A stretch of 8,190 nucleotides of DNA from assembly GCA_900754075.1 (NCBI GenBank), contig CAAEBN010000034.1:1-8190 (forward strand). The letters run 5' to 3'. Numbering within the stretch: the first letter of the stretch is position 1; each line of letters starts with the position of its first letter. The notes under the pieces are model-generated. The model was not told the DNA's origin. It saw nothing but the letters and a program-made list of their open reading frames with translations, and did no database searches. Origin of the DNA: an uncultured Collinsella sp. Its GTDB lineage: Bacteria > Actinomycetota > Coriobacteriia > Coriobacteriales > Coriobacteriaceae. This document shows, piece after piece, positions 5,345 to 8,190 of this stretch. Both the position numbers and the translations under genes were made by a program.

Positions 5345-6760
5345 ATGGCCGAGGTTTGGCGCTTCTTTGCGCATGAGGACGATTTTGCCGATATAGACGA
5401 GGCCGGCGCATGCGAGCGCTTGGGCCGTGTGCTGTCGTTTCCGACTATCTCGAGCATGGATGCCGAGGCGGTGGACTGGCGGCCCTTCGACGACCTGCGC
5501 GCCTATATGCAGCAGGCCTGGCCGCACGTATTTGCGGCGGGCGAGGTCGAGCTTATCGACCATTCGCTATTGGTGACGCTTGCCGGCAGCGATCCGGCTC
5601 TTAAGCCCATTATGCTCATGGGCCACATGGACGTGGTCCCCGTGGTGCCGGGTACCGAGGCCGACTGGACGCACGCCCCCTTTAGCGGGCACGTGGACGA
5701 CACCTACATCTGGGGCCGCGGCGCTATCGACATGAAGGATCAGGTCGCAGGCATTCTCGAGGCCGTCGAGTATGCGCTGGCGCACGGTTGGCAGCATGAG
5801 CGCACGCTGCTGCTGGCCTTTGGCCAGGACGAGGAGACGACGCAGTACGGCGCAGGCGCCATCGGCCGCGCGCTCGAGGAGCGCGGCATTGAGCTTGAGT
5901 ACCTGATTGACGAGGGCGACTACCGCATCGTTCCGGCTGCCGAGTACAGCGCGGGCGAGGGTTGGCTCATGCACGCCGACCTCGCGGAGAAGGGCTATGC
6001 CGATATCGTGCTCAAGACAAAGAGCGCGGGTGGACATTCTTCCAACCCCTACGGCGGCACGTCGCTCGAGGTGCTCAGCCGTGCCATCACCGCAATCTGC
6101 GATATCGAGTGGCCGACGCGCGTGACCGACTTGCTTGCCGCCCAGCTCGTCGAGTTGGGGCTCTACACGGCCGACGAAATTGCCGCCAACGGGGATGCCA
6201 TTGTCCGCGATTGCCTCGCCAGCAAAAAGCTCTATCCGCTGGTGACGACCACCTGCGCGCCCACGCAGATCGAGGGCGGCAGCACCGGCGCCAACGTAAT
6301 GCCGCAGGATATGTGGGCCAACATCAACTTCCGCATGCTCGAGGGCACGAGCGTGGCCGATGTTGTGGCGCGATGCCGTGAGGCGGTTGCCGGGGCGGAC
6401 CTTGCCGGTCGTGTCGAAGTGGAGCTGGGCCCCGGCAGCTCCGAACCCTCGCCGTCCCCGCGCATCGGTGGTCCCGGCCTCGAGGCGGTTCGCTCCACGG
6501 CCGCTCGCTATTTCCGTGATCCAAAGGGGACGGAGGAAAACGGATCATTCGAGCCAGTGGCAATTGTGCCCTCGACCGTGATCGGTGCGACCGACGCTGC
6601 CAACTACCAGCGCATTTGCCCTGAGTGCATTCGCTTCTCGGCCTTTGTGGTAGACGATGACGAGTGCGAGCGCGGTGTCCACGGCACCAACGAGCGCATC
6701 ACCCGCCGCGCCTACCTCCAGGGCGTACGCTTCCTCATCGCCCTGCTCCACACGCTCTAG
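5345..6760 (+). CDS. M20 family metallopeptidase, carboxypeptidase S-like
   Basis: 471 residues, normal for the M20 carboxypeptidase S/dipeptidase group. The start is ATG 5345 with AAAGGA at 5335-5340 and a short 4-nt spacing. It is predicted to be a cytoplasmic di-zinc hydrolase that cuts short peptides or N-acyl amino acids. The full metal and catalytic set is present: GHMDVVP (93-99) with H94 and D96, GRGAIDMK (124-131) with bridging D129, DEE (162-164) with E163 and E164, D189 in LIDEGD as the expected third acidic ligand, and VHGTNE (445-450) with H446. The lid/dimerisation domain carries SAGGHSS (227-233). There is no signal peptide. The gene follows an amino-acid importer, which suggests intracellular processing of imported peptides or conjugates, but the terminator between them argues against a simple shared operon. 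The exact substrate cannot be read from sequence. Confidence 0.93.
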   Translation: MAEVWRFFAHEDDFADIDEAGACERLGRVLSFPTISSMDAEAVDWRPFDDLRAYMQQAWPHVFAAGEVELIDHSLLVTLAGSDPALKPIMLMGHMDVVPVVPGTEADWTHAPFSGHVDDTYIWGRGAIDMKDQVAGILEAVEYALAHGWQHERTLLLAFGQDEETTQYGAGAIGRALEERGIELEYLIDEGDYRIVPAAEYSAGEGWLMHADLAEKGYADIVLKTKSAGGHSSNPYGGTSLEVLSRAITAICDIEWPTRVTDLLAAQLVELGLYTADEIAANGDAIVRDCLASKKLYPLVTTTCAPTQIEGGSTGANVMPQDMWANINFRMLEGTSVADVVARCREAVAGADLAGRVEVELGPGSSEPSPSPRIGGPGLEAVRSTAARYFRDPKGTEENGSFEPVAIVPSTVIGATDAANYQRICPECIRFSAFVVDDDECERGVHGTNERITRRAYLQGVRFLIALLHTL

Positions 6761-6764
6761 TATG

Positions 6765-6789
6765 TGACAAAGCGACAGTCCCTTTGTTA
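6765..6789. repeat. REP-like imperfect palindrome after the M20 gene
   Basis: The left arm TGACAAAG (6765-6772) pairs with CTTTGTTA (6782-6789), with one G-U pair. After a C/C mismatch, GA pairs with TC around CAG. It starts 4 nt after the M20 stop. From memory, palindromes of the form GACAAAGGGACnGTCCCTTTGTC are common intergenic repeats in gut Gram-positives; this copy looks like a decayed member. It may also serve as a weak 3'-end hairpin. Confidence 0.45.
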
Positions 6790-6852
6790 GCCGTTGGGGA
6801 CGTCCGCTCATTCCGTGCGGGTTATATGCAGGTTTGCCTGCGCACGCTATCA

Positions 6853-6887
6853 TGTATGGGTTAGACCGCAACTATGTACCCCATACA
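6853..6887. promoter_or_regulatory. 8-bp inverted repeat upstream of prfA
   Basis: TGTATGGG (6853-6860) and CCCATACA (6880-6887) are perfect inverted copies separated by 19 nt, 122 nt before prfA. TATCAT at 6848-6853 abuts the left arm and matches four of six -10 consensus bases, but no good -35 is present. The repeat may be a leader hairpin or a DNA-binding site. Confidence 0.3.
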
Positions 6888-6900
6888 CGAAGGGATGCGC

Positions 6901-6927
6901 ATGTATCTGAAGATCGACATGTTCTAG
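6901..6927 (+). CDS. Possible 8-codon leader ORF ending in UAG, upstream of prfA
   Basis: ATG 6901 opens MYLKIDMF and a TAG stop at 6925-6927. GAAGGG at 6889-6894 is a good ribosome site with 6-nt spacing to this ATG; it directly abuts an alternative in-frame ATG at 6895. The ORF ends 81 nt before prfA. A small hairpin, GGCGC (6947-6951) with GCGCC (6955-6959), lies between. An ORF this short can arise by chance. It is listed because its stop codon is one that the downstream gene's product reads. Confidence 0.25.
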   Translation: MYLKIDMF

Positions 6928-7008
6928 CTGGGCATACCCCCGCAGTGGCGCCATGCGCCCCATCAGTTCTGCCGATTTTCACCTTCACGCATATAAAGGA
7001 GTCCTGCC

Positions 7009-8076
7009 ATGCGCGACAAGCTCGAAAAGATCATCAAGGCCTACGAGGAGCTCGAGAAGAAGCTTTCCGACCCGGCCGTCGCCTCCGACATCAAGGAGTT
7101 CACGCGTCTCAACAAGGAGTACGCGCACCAGTCCGACCTCATTGCCGCTTCGCGCGAGTACATCGGCGCGCTCGACGACATCGAGGCTGCCAAGGAAATG
7201 CTCCACGATACTACCGATGCCGATGAGAAGGAGATGCTCCAGATGGACATCTCCGAAAACGAGGCCAAGCTTCCCCAGCTCGAGGAAGATATCAAGTACA
7301 TGCTCATTCCGAGCGACCCCAACGACGACAAGAACACCATCGTCGAGATCCGCTCCGCCGCCGGTGGCGACGAGGCGGCCATCTTCGCCGGCGACCTGTA
7401 CAAGATGTACCAGCGCTTTTGCGAGTCGCGCGGCTGGAAGACCACCGTGCTCGATTCCAGCCCCAGCGAGGCCGGCGGCTTTAAGTCCATCGAGTTCAAG
7501 GTCGAGGGCGATCGCGTCTACTCCGTCATGAAGTACGAGTCCGGCGTGCATCGCGTCCAGCGCGTCCCCAAGACCGAGTCCCAGGGTCGCATCCAGACCT
7601 CCACGGCAACCGTCGCCGTGCTTCCCGAGGCCGAGGAGATCGACGTTCAGATTAACCAGTCCGACCTGCGCATCGATACCTACTGTGCCTCCGGCCCTGG
7701 CGGTCAGTGCGTTAACACTACCTACTCCGCCGTGCGCATCACCCACCTGCCCACCAACACCGTGGTGCAGTCGCAGGAGCAGCGTTCCCAGATCCAGAAC
7801 CGCGAGGTCTGCATGCAGATGCTGCGTGCCCGTCTGTACGAGATGGAACTCGAGAAGCAGCAGGCCGAGCTCGGCGCCGAGCGCCAGAGCCAGATCGGCC
7901 ACGGCAACCGTTCCGAGAAGATTCGTACGTACAACCAGCCCCAGGACCGCGTGACCGATCACCGTATCGGCTTCAACTCCACCTACAACGGCGTCCTTCT
8001 GGGCGATCAGCTCGGCACCGTCATCGAGGCACTTGCCGCCGCCGAGCGAGCCGAGAAGCTGGCACAGGCTGTGTAG
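7009..8076 (+). CDS. prfA: Peptide chain release factor 1 (RF1)
   Basis: 355 residues, the normal RF1 length. The start is ATG 7009 with AAAGGAG at 6995-7001 and 7-nt spacing. RF1 recognises UAA and UAG in the ribosomal A site and triggers release of the finished protein. The N-terminal PCRF domain contains SAAGGDEAAIFAGDL (116-130). The codon-reading loop is PKT (187-189) in RVPKTESQGR, the PxT form of RF1, not the SPF form of RF2. The peptidyl-transferase loop is GPGGQ (229-233), with Gln233 as the expected methylation target. The C-terminus has RTYNQPQDRVTDHR (306-319). GGQ is followed by CVNTTYSAVR (234-243); most RF1s have H, S or G at the Cys position and D at the Tyr position. The gene has its own 248-bp upstream region and itself stops with UAG. 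No prmC methyltransferase is visible; it may lie beyond the window edge. Confidence 0.98.
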   Translation: MRDKLEKIIKAYEELEKKLSDPAVASDIKEFTRLNKEYAHQSDLIAASREYIGALDDIEAAKEMLHDTTDADEKEMLQMDISENEAKLPQLEEDIKYMLIPSDPNDDKNTIVEIRSAAGGDEAAIFAGDLYKMYQRFCESRGWKTTVLDSSPSEAGGFKSIEFKVEGDRVYSVMKYESGVHRVQRVPKTESQGRIQTSTATVAVLPEAEEIDVQINQSDLRIDTYCASGPGGQCVNTTYSAVRITHLPTNTVVQSQEQRSQIQNREVCMQMLRARLYEMELEKQQAELGAERQSQIGHGNRSEKIRTYNQPQDRVTDHRIGFNSTYNGVLLGDQLGTVIEALAAAERAEKLAQAV

Positions 8077-8104
8077 GTTACGCGGTTTTACCAAACCGCG
8101 TAAC
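8077..8104 (+). terminator. Stop-adjacent perfect hairpin after prfA
   Basis: GTTACGCGGTTT (8077-8088) pairs perfectly with AAACCGCGTAAC (8093-8104) around TACC. It starts at the first base after the prfA stop. No U-run follows. It takes the same place, just before TCGACGCTGC, as the hairpin at 2061-2084, but its stem sequence is different. Confidence 0.45.
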
Positions 8105-8107
8105 GGC

Positions 8108-8190
8108 TCGACGCTGCAAACGCCCCTAAGCGGCAATCTGACGTTCAATCGTCGGTCGCGTACCGAAGTACGCTTCCCTCCTCTTTCACG
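8108..8190. repeat. Intergenic structured element, copy B, cut by the window end
   Basis: TCGACGCTGC (8108-8117) is followed by sequence aligning gap-free with copy A up to 8148, including CAATCTGACGTTCAA against CAATTTGTCATTCAA. The core differs: here it is GCGTAC-CGAA-GTACGC (8158-8173), then a pyrimidine-rich run. The last bases, TTTCACG, match TTTCATG at the start of copy A's right arm (2167-2173), so the right arm most likely continues past the edge. Confidence 0.55.

Noticed and set aside
2122..5563. Long open frames on the minus strand (2122-3537, 3658-4869, 4295-5563), and likewise 6985-8148 and 1136-2125
   Set aside because: They lie antisense to well-supported conserved genes. Such frames are expected from the codon bias of GC-rich DNA. 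Their translations are His/Arg/Gly/Ala-rich without recognisable domains.
6834..7226. 130-residue frame overlapping the start of prfA
   Set aside because: It overlaps conserved prfA in another frame and its translation looks like shadow sequence. Only the separate 8-codon frame at 6901 has a ribosome site.
8118..8190. Complete long palindrome for copy B inside the window
   Set aside because: After the small core hairpin (8158-8173) the visible bases do not pair with the left arm, except perhaps the last three. The right arm, if any, is outside the window.
1..8190. CRISPR array, tRNA/rRNA genes, insertion sequences, prophage or defence genes
   Set aside because: No regular spaced repeats, cloverleaf-like segments, transposase or phage-like reading frames were seen on either strand.

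Overview
The window looks like ordinary chromosome of a GC-rich Gram-positive gut actinobacterium. A Collinsella-like member of the Coriobacteriia is the best guess. It rests on strong G/C bias at third codon positions, actinobacterial-type sequence around the GGQ loop of release factor 1, and the style of the amino-acid uptake and M20 peptidase genes. This placement is inference, since no rRNA gene is present. Every gene I accept lies on the + strand.

Layout. Positions 1-48 hold the lysine-rich tail of an upstream gene. After a 165-bp gap with a clear stem-loop (100-132) comes an unrecognised single-pass membrane protein with an acidic N-terminus (214-1083). Next is a LacX-type aldose 1-epimerase family protein (1163-2056). 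Positions 2057-2379 hold no gene but are very structured: a stop-adjacent hairpin, then a 100-bp nested near-palindrome whose core is a textbook terminator, then the leader of a transport operon. That operon encodes a lipoprotein solute receptor (2380-3306), a permease with a long N-terminal extension (3316-4464) and an ATPase (4487-5272). Together they form a polar amino-acid ABC importer, closed by a terminator at 5298-5321. An M20 carboxypeptidase S-like metallopeptidase (5345-6760) follows only 23 nt after that terminator. A 248-bp intergenic region (6761-7008) carries a REP-like palindrome, an inverted repeat and a tiny open frame ending in UAG. It leads into prfA, release factor 1 (7009-8076). 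The window closes with a second stop-adjacent hairpin and what looks like the cut-off left part of a second copy of the element at 2089-2198.

How the genes fit together. The ABC importer plus the M20 peptidase suggests uptake of amino acids or short peptides followed by cytoplasmic hydrolysis. The epimerase suggests sugar handling. prfA is housekeeping.

Most worth following up: (1) the two-copy intergenic element, a gene-end hairpin, then TCGACGCTGC, then a long palindrome with a variable core; (2) stop codons that are 6 UAG, 2 UAA and no UGA in a GC-rich genome, in the same window as the UAG-reading factor and a possible UAG-ending leader ORF in front of it; (3) the unusual flank of the RF1 GGQ loop. 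I see no phage, insertion sequence, CRISPR, toxin or defence genes.
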